Assembly: GCF_000274605.1 (NCBI RefSeq)
Contig: NZ_AKNV01000006.1
Location: forward strand, 1 to 64,000
Origin: Helicobacter pylori NQ4053
GTDB taxonomy: Bacteria > Campylobacterota > Campylobacteria > Campylobacterales > Helicobacteraceae
DNA length: 64,000 bases
Reading direction: 5' to 3'
Part shown: in pieces, positions 1-7,603 of the stretch
Layout of the letters: each line of letters opens with the position of its first letter
How positions within the stretch are numbered: the first letter of the stretch is position 1
The notes under the pieces: generated by a model
Told to the model about the DNA's origin: nothing
The model's database searches: none
Seen by the model: only the letters and a program-made list of their open reading frames with translations
Made by a program: the position numbers and the translations under genes

Positions 1-710
<710 letters not shown>

Positions 711-895
711 TTTAAATTTTAAAATATCCTTTAAAACCCGCCCTTTTATAATGAATAACGACAATTGCACGAATATTCTTCAGCGCTACCACTGCCTTAA
801 TGAATATAAGACAGAGTTATTGTAGTTTTACTTTACTTTTACATAGGCTATTAACAATGTTAAATCAAATAACTTCGTTTTCTTTAAAAACTTGC

Positions 896-901
896 TATAA
901 T
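896..901 (+). promoter_or_regulatory. extended -10 motif pointing away from the 23S gene
   Basis: TATAAT is preceded by TG at the extended -10 position (TGCTATAAT, 893-901) on the plus strand, i.e. antisense to the rRNA leader. No ORF with a ribosome binding site follows until 1752. It could drive a short RNA or be a chance match in AT-rich DNA. Confidence 0.3.
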
Positions 902-1076
902 CGCTCTTGAATGTTAAACCCTTTAAGAAGACTAAAAATGCTTGATCCCTAATCTTTTTTGATCGCCAAGTTTAATCAGCTAGTGGGCTTTATATTAAAG
1001 CTTTTAGCTTTTAGAACTTGCTTGAGTGGTTTCAAATTAAAGAACTTTTAAAGCTTGTCTTTAAAAACGAAATGTA

Positions 1077-1082
1077 ATTATA
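1077..1082 (-). promoter_or_regulatory. putative -10 box of the 23S-5S operon
   Basis: On the minus strand the hexamer is a perfect TATAAT, about 365 bases upstream of the 23S 5' end. No clear TTGACA -35 is visible, which is usual for the H. pylori housekeeping sigma factor. It would give a leader of about 350 nt, removed during rRNA processing. A weaker TATAAA-like match closer to the gene (near 745-750) is the alternative. Confidence 0.4.
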
Positions 1083-1122
1083 GACATGTAATGCTTAAAG
1101 TTTGCTTAAAGTTTTTGGAATG

Positions 1123-1208
1123 TGAAAGAAATTTTAGAGTTTGAAAGAAAATTGAGAGTCGGAAAGGAATTTTAGAGTTTGGAAGGAATTTTAGAGTTTG
1201 GAAGGAAT
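1123..1208. repeat. tandem ~19-20 bp repeat
   Basis: About four imperfect copies of a unit close to GAAAGGAATTTTAGAGTTTG lie head to tail. The last two copies are nearly identical. The tract is non-coding and lies just upstream of the predicted 23S promoter. Confidence 0.7.
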
Positions 1209-1279
1209 GGATAAAAGTTATTGGAAATGATTGGGGAGTGATTGGAATTAAGGGGGTAGAGAATAAAGCTTTAAAATAA

Positions 1280-1435
1280 AACACATCATTAAATCAAACA
1301 CATCGTTAAATTAAATCAAACATATCATTAAATAAAACAAATGCATCATAAAATAAAAACAAATGCATCACCATTTAAAATAAGATAAAAACGCATCATC
1401 ATTTAAAATAAGATAAAACGCACCATTAACCATTG
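1280..1435. repeat. degenerate CATCATTAAAT-type repeats
   Basis: Recurrent CATCATTAAATAAAA and AAACGCATCATCATTTAAAA type segments are spaced roughly 20-28 bases apart, with drift between copies. No conserved palindrome or unique spacers are present, so this is not CRISPR-like. It is probably a decaying tandem expansion. Confidence 0.55.
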
Positions 1436-1500
1436 ATTAAATACCACTAGATACAACACTCTAAGTCATCTTTTTTTACAAAAAAGGGGTAGAAATGGCA

Positions 1501-1556
1501 TTCAATCATTCAACCATTCAATCATTCAACCATTCAATCATTCAATCATTCAATCA
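1501..1556. repeat. seven tandem 8-bp repeats
   Basis: Seven exact-length units TTCAATCA or TTCAACCA run without interruption; units 2 and 4 have C in place of T. A unit of 8 bp outside coding sequence is a possible slipped-strand site. It lies 195 bases upstream of the first accessory gene, beyond its likely core promoter. Confidence 0.85.
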
Positions 1557-1696
1557 CCCAAGCAATCAAGTAATCAAGTAACGCTACCATAACTTTTACC
1601 AAAACCGATTTAAAAATCTTTTACCTTTTATTATTCCCTCTATTATTAACCTTTTCATTAACCCACACCGCAATCTTTTTAAAGAATTTGATTCCA

Positions 1697-1726
1697 TAAG
1701 CCCCATTTTTAAACCAGTGGGGCTTA
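1697..1726 (+). promoter_or_regulatory. perfect hairpin in the leader of the accessory block
   Basis: TAAGCCCCA and TGGGGCTTA form a perfect 9-bp stem around a 12-base loop, 25 bases before the start codon of the next gene. No T-run follows on either strand, so it is not a normal intrinsic terminator. It may be an operator or mRNA-leader structure. Confidence 0.45.
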
Positions 1727-1751
1727 CAGAGTTAAATTCAAAGGAGAGACG

Positions 1752-2192
1752 ATGGCTCAGTTAGAAGATTTGAAAGCGCATGAAAAATACAATTTGTTGT
1801 TGTGCATGGTTTCAGGCGCGTATAAAGGAACCATTCCAGGAAATGAGGATTTTAAAGAGTGGTGCGATGAATGCACTTTGACAGGTTTTCGTCCAAGAAT
1901 GGGCAAAGCGGCTCAGCACAAGCATTTTGAACTCATGCGTAAAGCGGATTATATCATTGGCATTGTGAATGAGGATTCAACGACTAGAGGGACTGAAGTC
2001 CAACGGAGCGTTTTTGCCCTAAAGATTGACCATTACACTATTGGGATTGATGAAGAGGGAGCACTAAAGGTTGAGGGCGTTTGCACTCAAAAAGGGAGCC
2101 AAGAATACGAAGAATTAGTCAATAAAAACACTTGGCATTTCACGCACAGCACCCGACTTGGACAACCAAAATTGATTGAGCGAAAAAATTAA
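1752..2192 (+). CDS. small protein with nucleoside deoxyribosyltransferase-like (SLOG-type) motif
   Basis: 146 aa, soluble, no signal peptide. The ATG is preceded by a strong AAAGGAG site. I do not recognise the family with certainty. What can be seen is an early hydrophobic strand (YNLLLCMVSG, residues 13-22) and a second strand ending in Asp (ADYIIGIVNE, 65-74). These are followed by S-T-T-R-G-T-E-V-Q-R-S-V-F-A-L (76-90). That pattern resembles the 'D..v......S.GT..E.G.A' signature of the nucleoside 2-deoxyribosyltransferase/SLOG fold, although the usual catalytic Glu position is occupied by Gln84, with Glu82 nearby. By inference it could bind or cleave a nucleotide ligand. It is 42 bases upstream of, and probably co-transcribed with, the DUF262/DUF1524 gene. 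The functional call is weak; the existence of the gene is well supported. Confidence 0.55.
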   Translation: MAQLEDLKAHEKYNLLLCMVSGAYKGTIPGNEDFKEWCDECTLTGFRPRMGKAAQHKHFELMRKADYIIGIVNEDSTTRGTEVQRSVFALKIDHYTIGIDEEGALKVEGVCTQKGSQEYEELVNKNTWHFTHSTRLGQPKLIERKN

Positions 2193-2196
2193 AGAA

Positions 2197-2216
2197 TTAT
2201 GGGTTTTTACCCATAA
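2197..2216 (+). promoter_or_regulatory. hairpin between the first two accessory genes
   Basis: TTATGGGT and ACCCATAA make an 8-bp perfect stem with a TTTT loop, immediately after the stop of the first gene and just before the GAAAGG site of the second. It has no T-run after it. It may tune expression of the second gene. Confidence 0.4.
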
Positions 2217-2234
2217 ATTTATGAAAGGATTTTA

Positions 2235-4037
2235 ATGGAATTGTTAAATTTAGACGGAGTGATTGAAAAAGGCGTGCTTGAAATCCCCAGCTATCAAAGG
2301 GGGTATGCATGGCAGGATAGGCAATTGAAGGATTTTTGGAACGATTTAGAGCATGTCTCTAAGCTGGGAGATAAATTCCATTACATGCATAGTTTAACCT
2401 TAAGAGAGACTGAAAATGAGCTTGAAAGCAGCGCGTTTGAAATCATAGACGGCCAGCAACGATTGGCTACAAGCCTGATTTTACTGGGTCTTTTAGCCAA
2501 GATTACCCAAAACAAAGACCCAAAGTATTCTTTAATCAACCTTGAACCCATTCTGTCCTATAAGTATTATGGTTTGAGTGAAGCTTTTAGGGCGATCACT
2601 GAAGAAGAAAAGGATCTGGAAGCGTTCAAAACTTCTTTTTACGCTAAAAATCTTATTGAGGCTTATGCATTTTTTCAAGAAAAAATCAGCAATACGCCCA
2701 TTGAAGCGCTTGAAAAAATGTTTGACGCCCTTATAAAGAAAATGCTTTTTAGCGTGGTGGGATTGAACGATAACAGGATCGATCCCTTCAGCTCTTTTGA
2801 AACGATTAACAATCGTGGTAAAGATCTATCCACTCTGGAATTGCTAAAAAACCGCTTGCATTTTGTGTCGCACAAGATTTGCGATGAAGAAGATTTAGAA
2901 AATCTTCAACAAGAAATCAATGACACTTACACTAAGATTTATCACGATTTGAGGCAGTTTGAAGACGATGATTTAGAGAGGTTTTTAAAGCATTTTGTAG
3001 CGTATTATTATGGCGAGAACAGCAACAAGTTTAAAGAAAGGTTATTGGAAATGGAATTTGACGCCCATAAAAAATACGACGACCTATATGACGAATATGA
3101 AAAAATAAATGATTTGTTACTTTATCTTTCTTATTCTTCTAAGGTTTGGGTTTTTTTACACATGCCTAATGATAAAGAACTTGATAAAGAACTTGAGATT
3201 GAAATCACGCCTAAAATGCGCGGCTTGTTAGACAAGATGCGGCGCTTAAACGCTTTGAGTGCCAACGCTTTTCTGCCCTTATTGCTCTCTCTTTTAACCA
3301 TCCAGCTTGCTGTAAGAAGTGGCAGTGAACGGCATTACACCACCAAAGAATTAGAGGGCTTATTAGAATATTTGGAGCGTTTCGGGTTTTTGATCTATGG
3401 GGTTGCTGGCAAGGATACGGCTAAAAAAGAATGGATTAGATTAGCCTTCAAAGCGATTCAAGCGTGTAGATTTTGGGGAGATAAAATAATCATTGAAGAT
3501 CTCCCAACGCTAGAAAAAGATTTTTTCAAGGGAGAGCATAGTGGCTTAAAACTGCTTGAGAATAATATTAATTTTAATAATGCTAAAAAATGGTATGAGT
3601 GGAAAAATGCGCTGAATTACTTGCTTTATGAATACGAGCTATACCATAACCCTGAAACGACTCTGAATTTTGATAGCAGTATAGAAAGCATTGAGCATAT
3701 CTTGCCCCAAAAACCCGATCAAGGCTATAGCGCTAAAGAAAAAAGTTGGGCTAAAAACCCCCATATCGTGCATGCTTTAGGGAACTTGCTCTTAATTCCT
3801 AAAAACGCTAACAGCTCTTTAAGCAACAAGCCTTTTGATGAAAAAAGAAAGGCATACCTGAAAGGCTCTTATAGTGAAAAAGAAGTGGCTAAAAACGCTT
3901 CTTTTGGAGTCGTGCAAATCAAAGAAAGGAGTGAAAAATTATTAGACTTTTTAATCGCTCGTTATCGTATCGCTGAATTGGTAGGTGAAAGCACCATTAA
4001 AGCTTTTAAAAACGCTCTTTTGAAAGACATTAAATGA
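2235..4037 (+). CDS. DUF262 and DUF1524 (GmrSD-like) protein, candidate defence nuclease
   Basis: 600 aa. The N-terminus shows the DUF262 (ParB/Srx-like nucleotidase) signature: IPSYQRGYAW at residues 17-26 and IDGQQRLAT at 71-79. The C-terminus shows the DUF1524 HNH-like signature: IEHILPQ at about 486-492, LGNLLLI at about 515-521 and an Asn-rich segment after it. The middle is helical and unassigned. Known members of this architecture include the type IV enzyme GmrSD, which cleaves modified phage DNA, and relatives such as SspE and BrxU. In those, DUF262 uses an NTP and DUF1524 nicks DNA. Start ATG with GAAAGG six bases upstream. All key motifs look intact. It lies beside a small NDT-like gene next to a rRNA operon, a typical accessory site. 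Family assignment is good; anti-phage function is inferred. Confidence 0.8.
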   Translation: MELLNLDGVIEKGVLEIPSYQRGYAWQDRQLKDFWNDLEHVSKLGDKFHYMHSLTLRETENELESSAFEIIDGQQRLATSLILLGLLAKITQNKDPKYSLINLEPILSYKYYGLSEAFRAITEEEKDLEAFKTSFYAKNLIEAYAFFQEKISNTPIEALEKMFDALIKKMLFSVVGLNDNRIDPFSSFETINNRGKDLSTLELLKNRLHFVSHKICDEEDLENLQQEINDTYTKIYHDLRQFEDDDLERFLKHFVAYYYGENSNKFKERLLEMEFDAHKKYDDLYDEYEKINDLLLYLSYSSKVWVFLHMPNDKELDKELEIEITPKMRGLLDKMRRLNALSANAFLPLLLSLLTIQLAVRSGSERHYTTKELEGLLEYLERFGFLIYGVAGKDTAKKEWIRLAFKAIQACRFWGDKIIIEDLPTLEKDFFKGEHSGLKLLENNINFNNAKKWYEWKNALNYLLYEYELYHNPETTLNFDSSIESIEHILPQKPDQGYSAKEKSWAKNPHIVHALGNLLLIPKNANSSLSNKPFDEKRKAYLKGSYSEKEVAKNASFGVVQIKERSEKLLDFLIARYRIAELVGESTIKAFKNALLKDIK

Positions 4038-4057
4038 TGCGATCACTCAAAATAAGG

Positions 4058-4076
4058 GGGCGTTTGAAAAACGCCC
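4058..4076. other. GC-rich hairpin after the DUF262/DUF1524 gene
   Basis: GGGCGTTT and AAACGCCC form an 8-bp stem with a 3-base loop, 20 bases after the stop codon. There is no T-run, so termination would be weak or Rho-assisted. It may separate the first two genes from the next. Confidence 0.4.
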
Positions 4077-4186
4077 ACCCCACAACAAGGAAGAACAAGC
4101 CATGCCAAAAAGATAAAGAACATTAAAAAACATTGAACGGACAATTATAGCGGATTTTAAAACAAATTTTTACCAAGGAGTATTTT

Positions 4187-5107
4187 ATGGGTTTTCAAAA
4201 TGAAAATAAATTAAAACTAGGCGCGTTAGTCAAAGCCACAATCAATAACAAAGTGGTGGAGGCTAAAGTCATTAGCATTGGGTTTAATCGTGTAACCTTG
4301 AGGAGTCAAAAAGGCAACGAAGCCACATACGCTTTCAATAGCGATAAGTTCTTAAAGTGGTTCAATAAAGTTCCATTGACCGAGCATATGAGACTTCACG
4401 CTGAAAAAAGCGGAGAGGATTTGTTAAAAGGGATTAAAATCGTTACGAGCGGTCCGAGTGTTAAGGAAAGGACTTCAACTGCTAAAGAAAAAGAAAGCAA
4501 GTTCAAATTGGACTTTGATTTCCCCGATGATACCACTAGCCCTTTTATGGTCTTTGCTAACGCTTACGCTAACGAAAAAAGAAGCAAAAGACTTGGTTTG
4601 TTATTCTCGCCGATGAGTTATGGTGGAATGGGGTTTCAAGCGAGTTTGATTATCATTCATTCGCTTTCTTTTATGGCGGACTTAAAGCATCATAGCGATG
4701 CGGAATGGAATGCTATGATTGAAAACAGAAATACTGATGAGTGTTTCTTTGATACTTTCGATGATATGCTCATGGGTGATGTTACTCTATTCTGTAAAGT
4801 GATTGAAACTTATGCGAAAAAAATGAAACGACCTGATGGTAAGAGTGAGGGTGTAACTTTGGAAGAGTGGGCGAGGTTTTTACCTAGAAACAAAAAAGAG
4901 GCGAAATTTGTAGCGCAACTCTTATGCGATGGTGGTATCAATAAGTATGATTTAACATGTGCGGGCTTAACTCCTGGCGTTTTAGCCGATAATCTTTGGT
5001 CTTATGGTTTTAGAGATGAGGATTATGACGAGGAGGGTAATGTGATTAAGGAGAGGGATATTATCACTGGCGAGGAGTTAAATAATGCGGAGGGTAATGT
5101 AGAATAA
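4187..5107 (+). CDS. hypothetical protein of unknown family, accessory block
   Basis: 306 aa, soluble. AAGGAG lies six bases before the ATG, and a TTATAG -10-like hexamer lies about 35 bases further up, so it probably has its own promoter. Residues about 8-60 look like a small beta-rich SH3-like barrel (KLKLGALVKATINNK, then alternating strands). Residues about 80-110 are a charged linker, and the rest is mixed with a Gly/Met-rich hydrophobic segment (FSPMSYGGMGFQASLII). The C-terminal 30 residues are very acidic. I do not recognise a known catalytic motif. The gene is flanked by a hairpin upstream and a good terminator downstream. It may be a partner of the DUF262 system or an unrelated passenger. 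Confidence 0.6.
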   Translation: MGFQNENKLKLGALVKATINNKVVEAKVISIGFNRVTLRSQKGNEATYAFNSDKFLKWFNKVPLTEHMRLHAEKSGEDLLKGIKIVTSGPSVKERTSTAKEKESKFKLDFDFPDDTTSPFMVFANAYANEKRSKRLGLLFSPMSYGGMGFQASLIIIHSLSFMADLKHHSDAEWNAMIENRNTDECFFDTFDDMLMGDVTLFCKVIETYAKKMKRPDGKSEGVTLEEWARFLPRNKKEAKFVAQLLCDGGINKYDLTCAGLTPGVLADNLWSYGFRDEDYDEEGNVIKERDIITGEELNNAEGNVE

Positions 5108-5111
5108 ACCC

Positions 5112-5144
5112 CCCCTTACTCTCTTGTGAGGGGTCCCCTTTTTT
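5112..5144 (+). terminator. intrinsic terminator after the 306-aa gene
   Basis: An 8-bp stem (CCCCTTAC with GTGAGGGG, one T-G wobble) with a 6-base loop is followed by TCCCC and six Ts. It starts five bases after the stop codon. Confidence 0.6.
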
Positions 5145-5228
5145 AATCTCTCTTTTATTCTTTTATTTTTTCTTTTTTCATTCTCCCCCTAACCTGTCCA
5201 TTTAATTTTGTTTAAAATGTATTATGTG

Positions 5229-5234
5229 TATAAT
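5229..5234 (+). promoter_or_regulatory. -10 box of hicBA
   Basis: A perfect TATAAT lies 28 bases before the hicB ATG. It lies downstream of an in-frame ATG at 5224, which argues against that longer start. A TTGTTT-like hexamer about 17 bases upstream may act as a -35. Confidence 0.55.
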
Positions 5235-5262
5235 CATAAGAAATTCACTCAAAGGTAGTGCC

Positions 5263-5481
5263 ATGCTTATAAACGCTGTCATAGAAAAAGATGAGAATGG
5301 GTATTTTGCTTTTGTCCCCTTTCTAAAAGGCTGTGTATCACAAGGGAAAAGTTATGAAGAAGCCCTAAGAAACATTAAAGAAGCCATAGAGCTTTATTTG
5401 GGAGATTTAGAAGCCGATGAGTTAGCTTTTCTTTCTAAGAAAAATTCTGTAATAGCACCCATTGAGATAGCTTTTGCCTGA
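5263..5481 (+). CDS. hicB: HicB-family antitoxin
   Basis: 72 aa. It matches the HicB core well: an N-terminal strand followed by ENGYFAFVPFLKGCVSQGKS, then the helix YEEALRNIKEAIELYLGD. HicB folds like a degenerate RNase H and covers the HicA active site. This form is short and shows no added ribbon-helix-helix or HTH domain, so DNA-binding autoregulation is uncertain. I start at 5263 because the 13-residue extension from 5224 would begin upstream of the -10 box; an AAAGG site precedes 5263. Its stop overlaps the hicA start by 8 bases, so the two are translationally coupled. The antitoxin comes first, the reverse of E. coli hicAB. Confidence 0.88.
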   Translation: MLINAVIEKDENGYFAFVPFLKGCVSQGKSYEEALRNIKEAIELYLGDLEADELAFLSKKNSVIAPIEIAFA

Positions 5482-5668
5482 ATTGCCACGACTCACAGCT
5501 AAAGAAGCAGAGAAGCTATTATTGCAGAATGGATTTGTTTTCTCTAGGCAAAAAGGCAGCCATAGAATTTATGTGAAAGATAAGATCAGGCAGGTTTTGC
5601 CTTTTCATTCTGGCGAAATCTTGCACCCTAAAATAGTGAAAGAAATCATGGAAAATATCCTTAAATGA
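5474..5668 (+). CDS. hicA: HicA-family mRNA interferase toxin
   Basis: 64 aa, dsRBD-like HicA fold. The start is a TTG inside the 3' end of hicB, giving MPELPRLTAKEAEKLL, the typical HicA opening. The motif QKGSH places the catalytic His at residue 30, and the family's closing segment LPFHSGEILHPKIVKEIM is intact. HicA cleaves mRNA in a ribosome-independent manner and is neutralised by HicB. The rare start codon and overlap should keep toxin output below antitoxin. The gene looks functional. It is followed by a bidirectional terminator that separates it from speA. Confidence 0.88.
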   Translation: MPELPRLTAKEAEKLLLQNGFVFSRQKGSHRIYVKDKIRQVLPFHSGEILHPKIVKEIMENILK

Positions 5669-5702
5669 AATCTAAAGAAGTCTTAAAGATCTTAAACAAT
5701 AT

Positions 5703-5737
5703 AAAAACCCAACAAAAAGCGTTTTTAGTGGGTTTTT
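5703..5737. terminator. bidirectional terminator between hicA and speA
   Basis: AAAAACCCA and TGGGTTTTT form a 9-bp stem; the loop holds a smaller inner hairpin. Both sides end in A/T runs, so it can end the plus-strand hicBA transcript and the minus-strand speA transcript. Confidence 0.7.
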
Positions 5738-5741
5738 GCGT

Positions 5742-7589
5742 TTAAGAAATCGTGCGCAAATACCCGTTTTCGCTCAGCATGACATACAAGCGCCCCATGA
5801 TTTCTTTCTTTTCTTCCATGTCCAGTTGGTTGTTGTCTTCAATTTTTTGCTTTAAAAGGCGCTCGATCTCTTTAGTGTCATAGTCCAAATCGTCTAACAC
5901 GTCTAAAATCGTTTGGGCTTCGCAAATATCTTCCACTTCATAATCGCCTTTTTCATCAAAAACCACGCTAAATTCCGTAGGGTGTGTGAATAAATTGTGC
6001 TTCATGCCTAAAACTTCTTGATACGCTCCCACTAAAAAGAACGCTAAAAAGTATTCTTCTTCATCTATATCTATATCGTGCAAAAACAAGGGCTTTGTGG
6101 AATCAAAAGCGATTTCCCCATCGCTATCGCAAGTAATATCCCACAAGCTCGCGCTCCTGGTGGGCTTTTCATCTAATTTATTCAAGGGCATGACCGGGAA
6201 ATTCTGTCTCAAGCCCCAATAATCCGGCAAGCTTTGGAAAAACGAGCAATTCAACAAATAGCGCTCTTGGACCTGCTCTTGAATGCGTAAAATATCGTTA
6301 TGATCCTTAACATAAAGCAATTGCACCGCTTTTTTGACGATCAAATGGGCTAAAACTTCGGTATTGCTCCTGTCAATCAAATCAATATAACCCAAATCAA
6401 AAAGCGTGAATAACGACTCGGTGTGATCAAAACTATCATGCAAGTATTCAATGGCGTTTTTTTCATTGATATTAGCGAGCAAGTCTAGCATTTCATCAAT
6501 CAAGGGGGGGTTATTACTTTCTTTGATTTTTAGGGATTTTTCATTGTATTCATGCGAGAACAATTCTAACACCGGGGCCACTAAAACGGCATGGTTAGCG
6601 GAAATGTAACGGCCTGATTCAATGAAAATATCCGGCTCGATTTCCTGCTTATTTTTCACAATTTCCCTCAATAAAAACACCACATCAGCGCTGAATTCCT
6701 CTAAAGTGTAGTTTTTGTCTTGGTGGTGCTTGTGCTGGGTGTATTCTACGGCTAACCCCCCTCCAATATTCACGCTATTAAGATTTTTAGCGCCCATTTT
6801 ACGCAATTCTGCATACAAGTTACCCGCTTCTCTTAAAGCCTTTTTTAAGGGCGAAATATCGCTGATTTGAGAGCCTATGTGGAAATGTATCATGTGGAAA
6901 TGCTCTAGTAAGTCGTTTTCTTCTAAAAGGCGCATCGCTTCTAAAACTTCAGTGCTGCTAAGACCAAATTTAGAATTGATCCCCCCACTCTTTGCCCAAA
7001 CGCCAGTGCCAGCGCTGTGCAAACGGATGCGAATGCCAATTTTAGGGCATGCTACAAAATCGTTTTGTTTAGCCACGGCGATAATGGTTTTCAATTCATT
7101 CAAACCCTCAATCGTTAAAGTGATCTCATGCTGCATGCTTTTAGCGATAAAGCCAAGCTCAATCATTTCTTTGTCTTTAAAACCATTCACGGTGATAGGG
7201 GCTTTAGGGTTAGTGTAGCTCATCGCAATGATGAGTTCAGACTTGCTCCCGGCTTCTAACCCGTAATCCAAGCCCTTAGCCCCTTGCACTAAAGGGAAAA
7301 CAAACGAGGGCATTTGATTGACCTTTAAAGGGAAAACCGCCTTAAAAGCCCCGCTGTATTGATACTCTTTAATCGCTGAAGAAAACGCATCAAACAGGCT
7401 TTTGATTTGTTTTTGTACCAAATGGGGGAATCGCACCAACAAAGGCCCTCTATAGCCCTTATCGCGCACGCTTTGAACGATTTCTAAAAGCGAGGGGTTT
7501 TTGCCATGACAAACTTTAACCAAGCCTTTTTCTATCTTAAATTCGTTATTGCTCCAAAATTTAATCCCATAATCATGGACTTCTTGCAT
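5742..7589 (-). CDS. speA: biosynthetic arginine decarboxylase
   Basis: 615 aa, the usual length for SpeA (PLP-dependent fold III decarboxylase), which converts arginine to agmatine for polyamine synthesis. The PLP lysine is K89 in AVFPLKVNQ, and HFHIGSQI and the glycine-rich NIGGGL phosphate loop follow. The C-terminal four-helix insert and the acidic tail are present. It is the promoter-distal gene of a minus-strand run with cgt and others, 14 bases after cgt. A strong terminator follows it. Corresponds to HP0422. Confidence 0.96.
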   Translation of the reverse strand: MQEVHDYGIKFWSNNEFKIEKGLVKVCHGKNPSLLEIVQSVRDKGYRGPLLVRFPHLVQKQIKSLFDAFSSAIKEYQYSGAFKAVFPLKVNQMPSFVFPLVQGAKGLDYGLEAGSKSELIIAMSYTNPKAPITVNGFKDKEMIELGFIAKSMQHEITLTIEGLNELKTIIAVAKQNDFVACPKIGIRIRLHSAGTGVWAKSGGINSKFGLSSTEVLEAMRLLEENDLLEHFHMIHFHIGSQISDISPLKKALREAGNLYAELRKMGAKNLNSVNIGGGLAVEYTQHKHHQDKNYTLEEFSADVVFLLREIVKNKQEIEPDIFIESGRYISANHAVLVAPVLELFSHEYNEKSLKIKESNNPPLIDEMLDLLANINEKNAIEYLHDSFDHTESLFTLFDLGYIDLIDRSNTEVLAHLIVKKAVQLLYVKDHNDILRIQEQVQERYLLNCSFFQSLPDYWGLRQNFPVMPLNKLDEKPTRSASLWDITCDSDGEIAFDSTKPLFLHDIDIDEEEYFLAFFLVGAYQEVLGMKHNLFTHPTEFSVVFDEKGDYEVEDICEAQTILDVLDDLDYDTKEIERLLKQKIEDNNQLDMEEKKEIMGRLYVMLSENGYLRTIS

Positions 7590-7603
7590 TTTTTATCCTT
7601 TTA

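Larger units (their letters stand above)
711..1751. other. gene-free interval with rRNA leader and short repeats
   Basis: About 1 kb without a credible gene. Bases 711-1080 look like the transcribed leader of the 23S operon. Bases 1120-1580 are a run of three different degenerate short-repeat tracts, listed separately. Bases 1690-1751 are the leader of the first accessory gene, with a perfect hairpin. A 68-codon open frame at 1078-1284 on the minus strand lies inside the repeats and has repeat-like composition, so it is not called. Confidence 0.6.

Noticed and set aside
1078-1284. 68-codon minus-strand frame
   Set aside because: It is built from the tandem ~20-bp repeat (TLKFLPNS-like periodic peptide) and overlaps the likely 23S promoter; no ribosome site.
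1280-1580. CRISPR-like array
   Set aside because: Repeats are too short and degenerate, with no unique spacers and no cas genes nearby.
5224-5262. Longer hicB start
   Set aside because: The ATG lies upstream of the TATAAT box, so it would not be in the transcript.
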